Below are positions 26,297 to 34,669 of a DNA stretch of 64,000 nucleotides, one piece after another; position 1 is the stretch's first letter; the number at the start of each line of letters is the position of its first letter. The notes below the pieces were generated by a model that saw only the letters and a list, made by a program, of their open reading frames with translations, was not told the DNA's origin and did no database searches. The position numbers and the translations under genes are program-made. Location: contig MEFV01000004.1 of assembly GCA_001725255.1 (NCBI GenBank), positions 62,001 through 126,000 on the forward strand. Direction: 5' to 3'. The stretch comes from Comamonas sp. SCN 67-35 (GTDB taxonomy: Bacteria; Pseudomonadota; Gammaproteobacteria; Burkholderiales; Burkholderiaceae_C).

Positions 26297-27589
26297 ATGA
26301 CCATCACGCGTTTTCTCACCGGCATCACGCCTTCGGGCACGCCGCACCTGGGCAATTTCGTCGGCTCCATCCGCCCTTCCGTGGCCGCCAGCCGCAACCC
26401 CGAGGTGCAAAGCTTTTATTTTCTGGCGGACTATCACGCGCTCATCAAGTGCCAGGAGCCGGCGCGCGTGAACCGCTCCACGCTGGAGATCGCCGCGAGC
26501 TGGCTCGCCGCGGGGCTCGACCCCGAGCATGTCACCTTCTACCGCCAGTCGGACATTCCTGAAATCCCCGAACTCACCTGGCTGCTCACCTGCGTGACGG
26601 GCAAGGGGCTGCTCAACCGCGCCCACGCCTACAAGGCGGCGCAGGACAGGAACCGCGAGGCCGGACACGACACGGACGACGGCGTGAGCGCGGGCCTGTT
26701 CATGTACCCGGTGCTCATGGCCGCCGACATCCTGGTGTTCAACGCGCACAAAGTGCCCGTGGGACGCGACCAGGTGCAGCACATCGAGATGGCGCGCGAC
26801 ATCGCCGCGAGCTTCAACCACCTTTACGGCGAGCATTTCACGCTGCCCGAGGCGGCGATCGAGGAAAACGTCGCGACGCTCTCGGGCCTGGACGGCCGCA
26901 AGATGAGCAAGAGCTACGACAACACCATCCCCCTCTTTGCCACGCGCGCCGAACTCCGCAAGCTCATCGCCACCATCGTCACCGATTCGCGCGCGCCGGG
27001 CGAGCCCAAGGAGGTCGAGGGCTCGGCGCTCTTTCAGATCTACCAGGCCTTCGCCACGCCCGAGGAAACCACGGCCATGCGCCAGGCCTACGCGCAAGGC
27101 ATTGCCTGGGGCGACGCCAAGCAGCTGCTTTTCGAGCGCGTGGACCGGGAACTCTCGCCCATGCGCGATCGCTACGACGACCTGATGGCCCACCCCGCGC
27201 AGGTCGAAACCGCGCTGCGCATGGGCGGCGAACGCGCCCGCGCCCTGGCGCGCCCTTTCCTGCAGGGCCTGCGCGAGGCCGTGGGTCTGCGCCCGCTCAC
27301 GCCGACGTCGACCGCCACGCAAAAGGGCAAGGCCACCACCGCCGGCCTGCCGCACTTCAAGCAGTACCGCGAAAAAGACGGCAAGTTCTATTTCAAGTTC
27401 GTCGCGGGCGACGGCACGCTGCTGCTGCAAAGCGCGGGGTTCGACGCGCCGCGCGACGCGGGCCAGCTGATCGCCCGCCTGCAGCGCGAGGGTGCGACCC
27501 TCGCGGCGCTGCCTGCTGCGGTGACAGCCGCGGACGGGGTGGCGCTTGGCAATATCGTGCAAGCGCTCAAGGCACTGGTCTCAGGCTGA
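26297..27589 (+). CDS. trpS: Tryptophanyl-tRNA synthetase with C-terminal extension
   Basis: 430 residues. The class I signatures are present: the HIGH-like motif TPSGTPHLGNF near residue 10 and KMSKSYDN near residue 205. Typical bacterial TrpS has about 330-350 residues; here roughly 95 more follow residue 335. That tail starts with a Thr/Lys-rich linker and contains HFKQYREKDGKFYFKFVAGD and GTLLLQSAGFDAPRDAGQLI, which looks like a small beta-rich module of the DUF1508/YegP type. The enzyme charges tRNA-Trp in the cytoplasm; the tail may contact tRNA or another partner. It is probably cotranscribed with the upstream protease gene. Confidence 0.93.
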   Translation: MTITRFLTGITPSGTPHLGNFVGSIRPSVAASRNPEVQSFYFLADYHALIKCQEPARVNRSTLEIAASWLAAGLDPEHVTFYRQSDIPEIPELTWLLTCVTGKGLLNRAHAYKAAQDRNREAGHDTDDGVSAGLFMYPVLMAADILVFNAHKVPVGRDQVQHIEMARDIAASFNHLYGEHFTLPEAAIEENVATLSGLDGRKMSKSYDNTIPLFATRAELRKLIATIVTDSRAPGEPKEVEGSALFQIYQAFATPEETTAMRQAYAQGIAWGDAKQLLFERVDRELSPMRDRYDDLMAHPAQVETALRMGGERARALARPFLQGLREAVGLRPLTPTSTATQKGKATTAGLPHFKQYREKDGKFYFKFVAGDGTLLLQSAGFDAPRDAGQLIARLQREGATLAALPAAVTAADGVALGNIVQALKALVSG

Positions 27590-27604
27590 GCAGTCGAATA
27601 TTAC

Positions 27605-27660
27605 ATTTTCGATAGCTGCTTGCGCTTTGCTGTCAAACCTTTGATGCCAATTTGATCAAA
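27605..27660. repeat. Short intergenic repeat downstream of trpS
   Basis: GATAGCTGCTTGCGC, then TGTCAAAC, then GCC and TTTGATCAAA follow the order of the related copies at 11457, 49522 and 63146. It lies between convergent trpS and the CMD-family gene. The rest of the gap to 27858 has no gene I can support; a minus-strand frame ending at 27707 (TPTQEQVGNARCPVVELGL) could be an old gene end. Confidence 0.55.
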
Positions 27661-27858
27661 ACTCCAAGAGCGAGACCTGCGCATCGCGGCAGTGGATGAC
27701 GAGCCACTACAGCCCGAGTTCCACGACCGGGCACCGGGCGTTGCCCACCTGCTCCTGCGTCGGCGTGCTCACGGACAAGACCGCCGCGGATGCGTCCACG
27801 GGCAAACGCGTGCTCCGGCGGCCCGCCGCTTCACCATGAGGCCAAGCGCCGCCCGCGG

Positions 27859-28437
27859 TCAGCGATCCATCCCGTGGTACTCGGGATTGGGCATCATGCT
27901 CACGCCCGTGGACATGCGGTTGGTCATGTTGTAGAAGCCCGTGGCCGTCACGATGTCCCAGATGTCTCGGTCGCTGAAACCCGCGTCGCGCAGCAGCTGG
28001 CGGTCGGCCTCCTGCACCTTGGCGGGCGTTTCGGTCAGCTTGGTGGCAAAGTCCAGCATCGCGCGCTCGCGCGGCGAGAGCTTGGCGCTGCGGTAGTTCA
28101 TCACCAGCAGCTCGCCGAGCACCGGGTCTTTCGAGAGCTTGCGCACCGACTGGCCGTGCGAGACCAGGCAGTAGTAGCAATGGTTGATCGACGAGACCAC
28201 CACCGCGATCATCTCGCGTTCCAGCCTGGACAGGCCCGAATCGCCCAGCATCACCTCGTTGTAGAAGTTGGCGAAGTTGCGCAGCTTCGTCTGATCGAAG
28301 CTGAGCGCCCGCAGCACGTTGGGCACGATGCCGAGCTTTTCCTGGCAGACCTCGAAATAGCGGCGCATGTCCTCGTCCAGCTCCGAGGTGTCGGGCGGCG
28401 GCAGGTCGAGGGCGGTGAGGTAGTCGGGTTGGTGCAT
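27859..28437 (-). CDS. Peroxidase-related enzyme, carboxymuconolactone decarboxylase/AhpD-like
   Basis: 192 residues of the all-helical CMD fold. The redox motif is clear in NHCYYCLVSHG, with two cysteines spaced CxxC and a following histidine, as in AhpD. The C-terminal part FSDRDIWDIVTATGFYNMTNR is typical of the 'uncharacterised peroxidase-related enzyme' group. Such proteins reduce peroxides with a thiol partner, though natural partners are seldom known. The gene is divergent from the ABC-transporter operon, with 139 bases between them. Confidence 0.85.
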   Translation of the reverse strand: MHQPDYLTALDLPPPDTSELDEDMRRYFEVCQEKLGIVPNVLRALSFDQTKLRNFANFYNEVMLGDSGLSRLEREMIAVVVSSINHCYYCLVSHGQSVRKLSKDPVLGELLVMNYRSAKLSPRERAMLDFATKLTETPAKVQEADRQLLRDAGFSDRDIWDIVTATGFYNMTNRMSTGVSMMPNPEYHGMDR

Positions 28438-28555
28438 CGCGGCTCCTTCGGGCGGGTGTGTTTGGATCAGCGCGCACCTTAACGGAGCAAATCACCCGCG
28501 ACTGTCGCCCCCCCAGACATTTACCGGGGTTTTCACCCGGACACAGCCGGGCGAA

Positions 28556-28571
28556 TTGACGCTAACGTAAG
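28556..28571 (+). promoter_or_regulatory. Imperfect palindrome upstream of the liv-type operon (LiuR-like operator candidate)
   Basis: TTGACGCTAACGTAAG ends five bases before the first possible ATG of the operon. It resembles the TTGACGTTAACGTAA-type sites that I recall for LiuR (MerR family) regulators of branched-chain and fatty-acid catabolism in proteobacteria. TTGACG could also serve as a -35 hexamer. The match is from memory and by eye. Its closeness to ATG 28577 favours the later start at 28628 for the first gene. Confidence 0.4.
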
Positions 28572-28576
28572 CCCAC

Positions 28577-29446
28577 ATGGACATTGCGGCAGCGCACACC
28601 AGCGTGCCGCCATGGCAGACAACGGCAATGGAGAAGAACTTGGGCCAGCCAACGACGACGCCACCCTCAGCAGAACCGGTATTGCGCTGCGAGAAGATCA
28701 GCCGCTGGTTCGGGGGCGTGCGCGCGCTCTCCGATGTGTCGCTCTCGGTGGCGCAGGGTGAAATTTACGGCCTGGTCGGCCCCAACGGCTCGGGCAAGAC
28801 CACGCTGGTCAACTCCATCACCGGTTTCTACCCACCACAGGAAGGCAGCATCCACTTCGAGGGCCACCGGATCAACGGCGTGCGCCCGCACCGCATCGCG
28901 TCGCTGGGCATTGCGCGCACCTTCCAGAACGTGGCGCTGTTCAAGGGCATGAGCGTGCTGGACAACATCCTCATGGGGCGTCACACCTTCATGCACCCCA
29001 GCGCCCTGGCCTCGCTGTTCTACTGGTGGTGGGCCGAAAAGGAAGAGATGCTGCACCGCAACAAGGTCGAAGAAATCATCGACCTGCTGCAACTGGAGAG
29101 CGTGCGCGACGAGCCCGTGGAGGTGATTCCTCTGGGCATGCAAAAGCGCGTGGAACTCGCTCGCGCCCTGGCCGCCGAGCCACGCATGCTGATCCTGGAC
29201 GAACCGATGGCGGGCATGAACCAGGAAGAGAAGGAATACATCGTGCGCTTCATCCTCGACGCCAAGGAAGCGCTGAACCTCACCATCCTGATCATCGAGC
29301 ACCACATGGACGTGATCACCGCCATCTGCAACCGCGCGCTGGTGCTCAACAACGGGCGCATGATCGCGCAGGGACCGGTGCGCGAGGCCGTGAACCACCC
29401 GGATGTGATCGCCGCCTACATCGGAGGGGCCAACGATGCTGCGTGA
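28577..29446 (+). CDS. livG: Branched-chain-type ABC transporter ATP-binding protein (LivG-like)
   Basis: 289 residues. Walker A GPNGSGKTT near residue 72, a Q-loop in IARTFQNVALFKGMSVLDNI, Walker B RMLILDEPMAGMNQEE and switch His in IIEHHMD identify a HAAT-family ATPase of the LivG type. The ABC signature is replaced by IPLGMQKRVELARAL, a normal variant of this subfamily. The first 30 residues are a poorly conserved polar extension; ATG 28628 is an alternative start and may be the true one, because an operator-like sequence abuts 28577. The last 11 bases overlap the acyl-CoA ligase gene. Confidence 0.9.
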   Translation: MDIAAAHTSVPPWQTTAMEKNLGQPTTTPPSAEPVLRCEKISRWFGGVRALSDVSLSVAQGEIYGLVGPNGSGKTTLVNSITGFYPPQEGSIHFEGHRINGVRPHRIASLGIARTFQNVALFKGMSVLDNILMGRHTFMHPSALASLFYWWWAEKEEMLHRNKVEEIIDLLQLESVRDEPVEVIPLGMQKRVELARALAAEPRMLILDEPMAGMNQEEKEYIVRFILDAKEALNLTILIIEHHMDVITAICNRALVLNNGRMIAQGPVREAVNHPDVIAAYIGGANDAA

Positions 29447-31406
29447 AGACGCCAGCGGCATGCGCGCCGCCTCTCCCGCAAGCCGGGACCCGGGCAACGA
29501 TCCGGGCGACCACCTGATCGCCGCGCTCGCGGCCAACGCCAGAGACCACGGCGCCGCGGTCGCGATGCGCGAGCGCGATCGCGGCATCTGGCAGGAAACC
29601 CGCTGGCAGGACTACCTGCGGCAGGTGCTTGAAACCGCGGCGGGCCTGGAGCAGCTGGGCGTGGCGCCGGGCGACAAGGTGCTTGTCGTCGGAGACAACC
29701 GCCCCGCGCTGTACTTCGGCATGCTGGGCGCGATCGCGCTGCGCGCGATTCCCTCGCCCGCCTACCCCGATTTCACGCCCGAGCAATTGCTCGGCCAGCT
29801 GCAGCGCGAAGACGTGCGCTTCGTGATCGCCGAGGACCAGGAGCAGGTGGACAAGCTCGTGGCGCTGCGCGATCACTATCAGGGCCTCGAATGGATCATC
29901 TACGACGATCCACGCGGCCTCGTCGGCCATGAGCCGCAAGGAACGATGGCCTTCACCGAGCTGGCCCGGCGCGGGCGCGAACGCCTGAAGGCCGAACCGA
30001 CGCTCGCCAACGAATTGACCACCCGCCCGCGCGCGGACGACATCGCCATCCTGCTGCACTCTTCGGGCACCACCGGCGCGCCCAAGGGCATTCCGCTCAA
30101 GCACCGGCACGTGCTCTCCGCTGTGCGCAGTGCCGCGCAGGCCGGCTACTTCAGGACCGGCGAGACGCACATGGCCTACATGCCGATCGCCTGGGTCGGA
30201 GACTTCATCTTCACGATCGCGGCCGCGCTGGCGCTGCGGTTCTCGGTCAACATCCCCGAGAAGCAGGAAACCGTGCAGCGCGACCTGCGCGAGATCGCGC
30301 CCACGGTCTATTTCACCTCGCCGCGCGCCTGGTCCACCATGCTCACGCGCGTGCAGGTCGGCATCGCCGAGTCCACGCCGCTCAAGCGCTGGCTCTACGA
30401 ACGCTTCATGCCGCTGGCGATCGAGATCGAGCGCGCGCGCCTGAAGGGGCGCGAACCCAGCGGCGGCCAGCGCTTCATGCGGGCGCTGGGCGAGCTGGTG
30501 GTCTACGGTCCGATCAAGGACCAGCTGGGGCTCTCGCGCGCCACGCATGCCTATACCGCAGGCGAGGCCATCGGCGAGGAAATCTTCCTCTTCTTTCGCG
30601 CACTCGGCCTGCCGCTGCGCCAGTTCTACGGCCAGACGGAAAACTCGGCGCTGTGCGCCGCGCAGGAGGCCGGCACGGTCAAGCTGCACACGGTGGGCAA
30701 ACCGTTTCCGGGCATCGACCTCAAGATCAGCGACAGCGGCGAGATCCTCGTGCGCGGCGGCAACGTGTTCGACGGCTATTTCGACGACGACGCGGCCACG
30801 GCCGAGTCGCTGCAGGAGGGCTGGCTGCACACGGGCGACGCGGGCTACCTGGAAGACGACGGCCAGCTCGTCGTGCTCGGGCGCGTCTCCGAAGTGGTCT
30901 ACACCAACGCCCGCCAGCGCTTCATCCCGACCTTCATCGAGAACCAGCTCAAGTTCAGCCCCTACATCAAGGACGTGTGCGTGCTGGGCGACGGCCGCGA
31001 CTACCTGGCCGCCATGGTGGCCATCGACTGGGACGCCGTGGGCCACTGGGCACAGGAGCACGGCGTGGCCTACACCTCGTTCGCCGAACTGTCGCAACAG
31101 ACGGGCGTATACGACCTGATGGCGCAGCTCTTTGCCTCGGTCAACGCCAAACTGCCCGAGGGCACGCGCATCCGGCGCTTCGTGAACCTGCACAAGGAGT
31201 TCGATCCGGACGACGGCGAAGTCACACGCACGCGCAAGCTGCGCCGCGGCGTGATCGCCGAGCACTACGCCGACATCATCGAGGCGATCTACGCGGGCAA
31301 GGACGAGGTCGAATCGATCGCGCAGATCACCTACGAAACCGGAGAATCGGGCGTGCTCAAGCGCCATCTCAAGATCCGCGACGTGCCCGCCAAGGTGAAC
31401 GCATGA
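29436..31406 (+). CDS. AMP-binding acyl-CoA synthetase (long-chain fatty acid-CoA ligase type)
   Basis: 656 residues of the adenylate-forming superfamily. The ATP/phosphate loop is LLHSSGTTGAPKGIPL, the adenine motif YGQTENSA and the hinge-region Asp motif LHTGDAGYLEDDGQLVVLGR. It activates a carboxylic acid to its CoA thioester through an acyl-AMP. The gene is embedded between livG and livH with overlapping ends on both sides, so it belongs to the transporter operon. The likely logic is uptake of an acid (branched-chain, aromatic or dicarboxylic) and immediate CoA activation; the actual acid cannot be told from sequence. Confidence 0.9.
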   Translation: MLREDASGMRAASPASRDPGNDPGDHLIAALAANARDHGAAVAMRERDRGIWQETRWQDYLRQVLETAAGLEQLGVAPGDKVLVVGDNRPALYFGMLGAIALRAIPSPAYPDFTPEQLLGQLQREDVRFVIAEDQEQVDKLVALRDHYQGLEWIIYDDPRGLVGHEPQGTMAFTELARRGRERLKAEPTLANELTTRPRADDIAILLHSSGTTGAPKGIPLKHRHVLSAVRSAAQAGYFRTGETHMAYMPIAWVGDFIFTIAAALALRFSVNIPEKQETVQRDLREIAPTVYFTSPRAWSTMLTRVQVGIAESTPLKRWLYERFMPLAIEIERARLKGREPSGGQRFMRALGELVVYGPIKDQLGLSRATHAYTAGEAIGEEIFLFFRALGLPLRQFYGQTENSALCAAQEAGTVKLHTVGKPFPGIDLKISDSGEILVRGGNVFDGYFDDDAATAESLQEGWLHTGDAGYLEDDGQLVVLGRVSEVVYTNARQRFIPTFIENQLKFSPYIKDVCVLGDGRDYLAAMVAIDWDAVGHWAQEHGVAYTSFAELSQQTGVYDLMAQLFASVNAKLPEGTRIRRFVNLHKEFDPDDGEVTRTRKLRRGVIAEHYADIIEAIYAGKDEVESIAQITYETGESGVLKRHLKIRDVPAKVNA

Positions 31407-32281
31407 GCTACTTTTTCGAACTGCTGATCAACGGCGCGCTCACCGGGCTGATGTACGCCATGGTGGCGCTGGGCATCGTGCTGATCTACAAATCCTCGGG
31501 TGTGCTCAATTTCGCGCAGGGGGCGCTGGTGATGATGGGCGGCTACGCCGTCTGGCTCTTCACTTCCTGGGGACTGTCGATCTGGCTCGCGGCCGTGGCC
31601 GCGCTCGCCGCGATGTTCGTGCTCGGCCTCGTCATCGAGCGGCTGCTGCTGCGCACCATGGTGGGCCAGCCCATCATCATGATCGTGATGCTGACGCTGG
31701 GCCTGGACGTGTTCCTGCGCGGTTTCGGCCCGGGGCTGCTCGGCACCGAGCCCAAGCAGCTCGATATCGGCCTGGGCCTGGCGCCGCTCATCCTGGGCGA
31801 CATCCTGGCCAACCGCACCTACGTGGTGGGCGGCATCATCGCGCTCGTGCTGATCGGCCTGGCGCTGCTGTTCTTTCGCACCCGCCTGGGCACCAAGCTG
31901 CGCGCGGTGTCGGACGACCACGTCTCCAGCTGGTCCGTGGGCATATCGGTCGAACACGCGGTGGCGATTTCCTGGGGGCTGGCGGGCATCTGCGCCGTCG
32001 CGGCCGGTACCCTGTGGGGCGCAGCACAGGGCGTGGACTGGTCGCTCACCGCGCTGCTGTTCCCAGCCGTGGCGGTGGTGATCCTGGGCGGCATCGACAG
32101 CATCGTCGGCGCGCTGCTGGGCGGCCTCATCGTCGGCATCCTGGGCAGCGTGATCCCGGGCTATGTCGATTCGCTGGTGGGCGGCAGCACGCGCGACGTC
32201 GTCACCTCGGTGGTGATCCTGCTCACCATCCTGATCCGGCCCTACGGCATGTTCGGCCGCGAAGACATCGAAAGGATCTGA
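31403..32281 (+). CDS. livH: Branched-chain-type ABC transporter permease (LivH-like)
   Basis: 292 residues and about eight hydrophobic helices, starting at ATG 31403 within the stop of the ligase gene (ATGA). FFELLINGALTGLMYAMVALG and KSSGVLNFAQGALVMMGGY are LivH hallmarks, and the cytoplasmic coupling loop with TRLGTKLRAVSDD is recognisable. It forms the inner-membrane channel together with the LivM-like protein encoded five bases downstream. Confidence 0.92.
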   Translation: MSYFFELLINGALTGLMYAMVALGIVLIYKSSGVLNFAQGALVMMGGYAVWLFTSWGLSIWLAAVAALAAMFVLGLVIERLLLRTMVGQPIIMIVMLTLGLDVFLRGFGPGLLGTEPKQLDIGLGLAPLILGDILANRTYVVGGIIALVLIGLALLFFRTRLGTKLRAVSDDHVSSWSVGISVEHAVAISWGLAGICAVAAGTLWGAAQGVDWSLTALLFPAVAVVILGGIDSIVGALLGGLIVGILGSVIPGYVDSLVGGSTRDVVTSVVILLTILIRPYGMFGREDIERI

Positions 32282-32285
32282 ACCC

Positions 32286-33359
32286 ATGTTCTACCGCCTC
32301 TCCGGTGTCCATCACACCAGGTACAGCCAGACGCGCCAGCTCTGGCCCATCCCCGCCGACCGCTGGCAGGTGGGCCTGCTGCTGGCGCTGGCGCTGGCGG
32401 CGCCGCTGTACATGTCGCACCTGTACCTGTCCAGCTACATGCTGCCCTGGCTCATCTTCAGCGCCGCCACGCTCTCGCTCACGCTGCTCATGGGTCTGGC
32501 GGGGCAGCTGCACTTCGGCTTTGCAGCCGTCATGGCCATTGGCGCCTACACCAGCATCCACCTGACACGCGCAGGCGTGCCGCTGGAGATCGCGCTGCTG
32601 GGCGCCGGGCTCATGTCGGCCGTCATCGGCTGCCTATTCGGCGCTGCCGCGCTGCGCGTCAAGGGCCTGTACCTGGTGATGGCGACACTGGCGATGCAGT
32701 TCCTCGTCGACTGGGTCATCGTCAACGTCACCGCCATCTCGGGCGGCTCGGTGGCGACGCTGCAGACGCCCAAGGTGAGCTTTCTCTTCATCCCGCTGGA
32801 AAGCCTGAACGCACGCTACTACCTGGCGCTGGCGTGGACGGTGGTGGTCACGCTGCTCATCCTCAACATCAAGCGCACCAGCTTCGGGCGTGCGCTGGTG
32901 GCGGTGCGCGACAAGGACTTCGCCGCGGCCGTCATCGGCGTGAACATCTTCAAGTACAAGCTGCTGGCGTTCTTCACCAGTTCGTTCCTCGGCGGCGTCA
33001 CCGGCGCCATCCTCGCGTTCTGCTTCTACAAGGCGGTCACGCCCTCGCAGTTCAACTTCGACGTCACCATCCAGCTCGTCGCGATGGCGCTGGTGGGGGG
33101 CCTGGGCAGCGTGATCGGCGGGTTTCTGGGCGCGGGCTTCGTGCTGCTCGTGCCCATCATCCTGCTGAACCTGATCTCCGGCATGGTGAGCGGCGGCTGG
33201 CTCGACATTTCCACCTCGCTGATGGCGCACATTCCGCTGATGCTCTACGGCGCGATGATCATCGGCTTCCTCTTGTTCGAGCCGCTGGGTCTGGCCAAAA
33301 TCTACGACAACGCACGCAAGTACCTGCTGGTCTGGCCCTTCCGCCACACGCAAAGCTGA
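32286..33359 (+). CDS. livM: Branched-chain-type ABC transporter permease (LivM-like)
   Basis: 357 residues. About nine to ten hydrophobic helices start near residue 30 (VGLLLALALAAPLYMSHLYL). GLAGQLHFGFAAVMAIGAY and RTSFGRALVAVRDKDFAA mark the LivM family, the second being the coupling loop that contacts the ATPases. It lies between the LivH-type permease and the binding-protein gene. Confidence 0.92.
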   Translation: MFYRLSGVHHTRYSQTRQLWPIPADRWQVGLLLALALAAPLYMSHLYLSSYMLPWLIFSAATLSLTLLMGLAGQLHFGFAAVMAIGAYTSIHLTRAGVPLEIALLGAGLMSAVIGCLFGAAALRVKGLYLVMATLAMQFLVDWVIVNVTAISGGSVATLQTPKVSFLFIPLESLNARYYLALAWTVVVTLLILNIKRTSFGRALVAVRDKDFAAAVIGVNIFKYKLLAFFTSSFLGGVTGAILAFCFYKAVTPSQFNFDVTIQLVAMALVGGLGSVIGGFLGAGFVLLVPIILLNLISGMVSGGWLDISTSLMAHIPLMLYGAMIIGFLLFEPLGLAKIYDNARKYLLVWPFRHTQS

Positions 33360-33403
33360 TACACCGGGTTCATTCACGTCAACCACGCAAAGGAGACTTC
33401 ACG

Positions 33404-34669
33404 ATGAAACACACCGATCTGGCGCTTTCGCGCCGCGCGATGCTCGGGGCGGCCGCGGCCGCCAGCCTGGGCGCCACCCTGCCCGCCTGGGCACAGGAAA
33501 AGGCCGCGGTCCAGTTCGCCACGCTGCTGGACTTCACGCGCGTCTACACCTTCCTGACCGACGAATACAGCCAGGGCCAGCAGGACTACATCAAGCTCGC
33601 CAATCTGGAAGGCGGCATCGACGGTCATCCGATCAAGATGATCATCAAGGACCACGCCAGCTACCCCGAACGCGGCATCGCCGCCTACAACGAGGCCAAG
33701 GCCGCGGGCGCGGTGTTCTTCGACTTTCTGAGCACGCCGGTGGCCAACGCCCTGATGCCGCGCTGCGACGAAGACCATCTGCCGATGATCGCCTTCGCGC
33801 ACGGACGCGCCGACGCGGCCGATGGCGAGGCCTTCCCCTACGTCTTCCCGTCGGCGGCCATCTACCGCTCGCAGGCGGCGCTGCTGCTCAAGTACATCGA
33901 TGAGCACGAGGGCGGGCTCAAGGGCAAGAAGATCGCCTTCGTGCACATCGACTCGCCCTTCGGCAAGGAGCCGATCGAGCTGCTCAACCGCGTGGCCAAG
34001 ACCAAGGGCTTCGAGGTCAAGCTCTACCCCTATCCCGTGCCGGGCACGGAACAGGCCGCCACTTGGAGCGAGGTGCGCAAGAACCGTCCGGACAAGGTCA
34101 TCATCTGGGGCGCGGGCCCGGGCCAGGCGGTGTCGATCCGCGGCGCGGTCACGAACGGCATCTCGCCCAAGGACATCCATTCCGTGCTCTGGCTCTCCGA
34201 GAGCGACATGTCGGCCTTCAAGGGCAGCGAGGTGGTGGGCGTCAAGCGCGTCACGCTGGTGCACACCGGCACCGACCACCCCATCCTCAAGCGCATCGTC
34301 GAGAAGGTGGTGAACGCGGGCAACGGCAGCGGCGACAAGAAGCGCGTGGGCTGGAGCGGCTACAACATCGGCGTGGCCAGCATGGCGATCGCGGTGCAGG
34401 CCGCGCGCCAGGCGGTGCAGAAGGCGGGCGCGCCGCTCACGGGCGAAAAGCTCAAGGCAGGCTTCGAGATGCTCAAGGACTTCAACGCCGAGGGCCTGAT
34501 GCCGCCTATCACCATCACCGCCAAGGACCATCAGGGCGGCGGCATGGGCATCATCTCCGAATGGAACGGCAAGCAGTGGACGCCCAAGAGCGACTGGGCC
34601 AACGCCTACCAGGACGTGGTCTGGGATCTCATCAAGGAAGACGAAGCCAAGGCCAAGGAAAAGAAATGA
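33404..34669 (+). CDS. Periplasmic substrate-binding protein of the branched-chain-type ABC transporter
   Basis: 421 residues. ATG 33404 follows AAAGGAG with good spacing. The N terminus ALSRRAMLGAAAAASLGATL has a twin-arginine pattern, so export may go through Tat; cleavage is probable after AWAQ. The mature protein has the two-lobed type I periplasmic-binding fold (Peripla_BP_6): GGIDGHPIKMIIKDHASYPE near residue 70 and KIAFVHIDSPFGKEPIELL near residue 180. The ligand is not predictable; paralogues bind branched-chain amino acids, amides or aromatic acids. The stop overlaps the start of the second ATPase gene. Confidence 0.9.
   Translation: MKHTDLALSRRAMLGAAAAASLGATLPAWAQEKAAVQFATLLDFTRVYTFLTDEYSQGQQDYIKLANLEGGIDGHPIKMIIKDHASYPERGIAAYNEAKAAGAVFFDFLSTPVANALMPRCDEDHLPMIAFAHGRADAADGEAFPYVFPSAAIYRSQAALLLKYIDEHEGGLKGKKIAFVHIDSPFGKEPIELLNRVAKTKGFEVKLYPYPVPGTEQAATWSEVRKNRPDKVIIWGAGPGQAVSIRGAVTNGISPKDIHSVLWLSESDMSAFKGSEVVGVKRVTLVHTGTDHPILKRIVEKVVNAGNGSGDKKRVGWSGYNIGVASMAIAVQAARQAVQKAGAPLTGEKLKAGFEMLKDFNAEGLMPPITITAKDHQGGGMGIISEWNGKQWTPKSDWANAYQDVVWDLIKEDEAKAKEKK

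Noticed and set aside
24701..27562. A 953-codon minus-strand frame covering the COG4705-type gene and the antisense of trpS
   Set aside because: Only the part from ATG 25486 downstream codes for a plausible membrane protein. The rest is open because it lies opposite GC-rich coding sequence, is rich in Arg, His and Gly, and has no domain or ribosome-binding site.
27661..27858. A minus-strand frame ending at 27707 (TPTQEQVGNARCPVVELGL) as a gene end
   Set aside because: It has a protein-like composition but no start, no recognisable domain and lies between convergent genes. Kept only as a note under the neighbouring repeat.
29346..31367. A 673-codon minus-strand frame opposite the acyl-CoA ligase gene
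   Set aside because: The plus strand carries all adenylate-forming-enzyme motifs; the antisense product has none.
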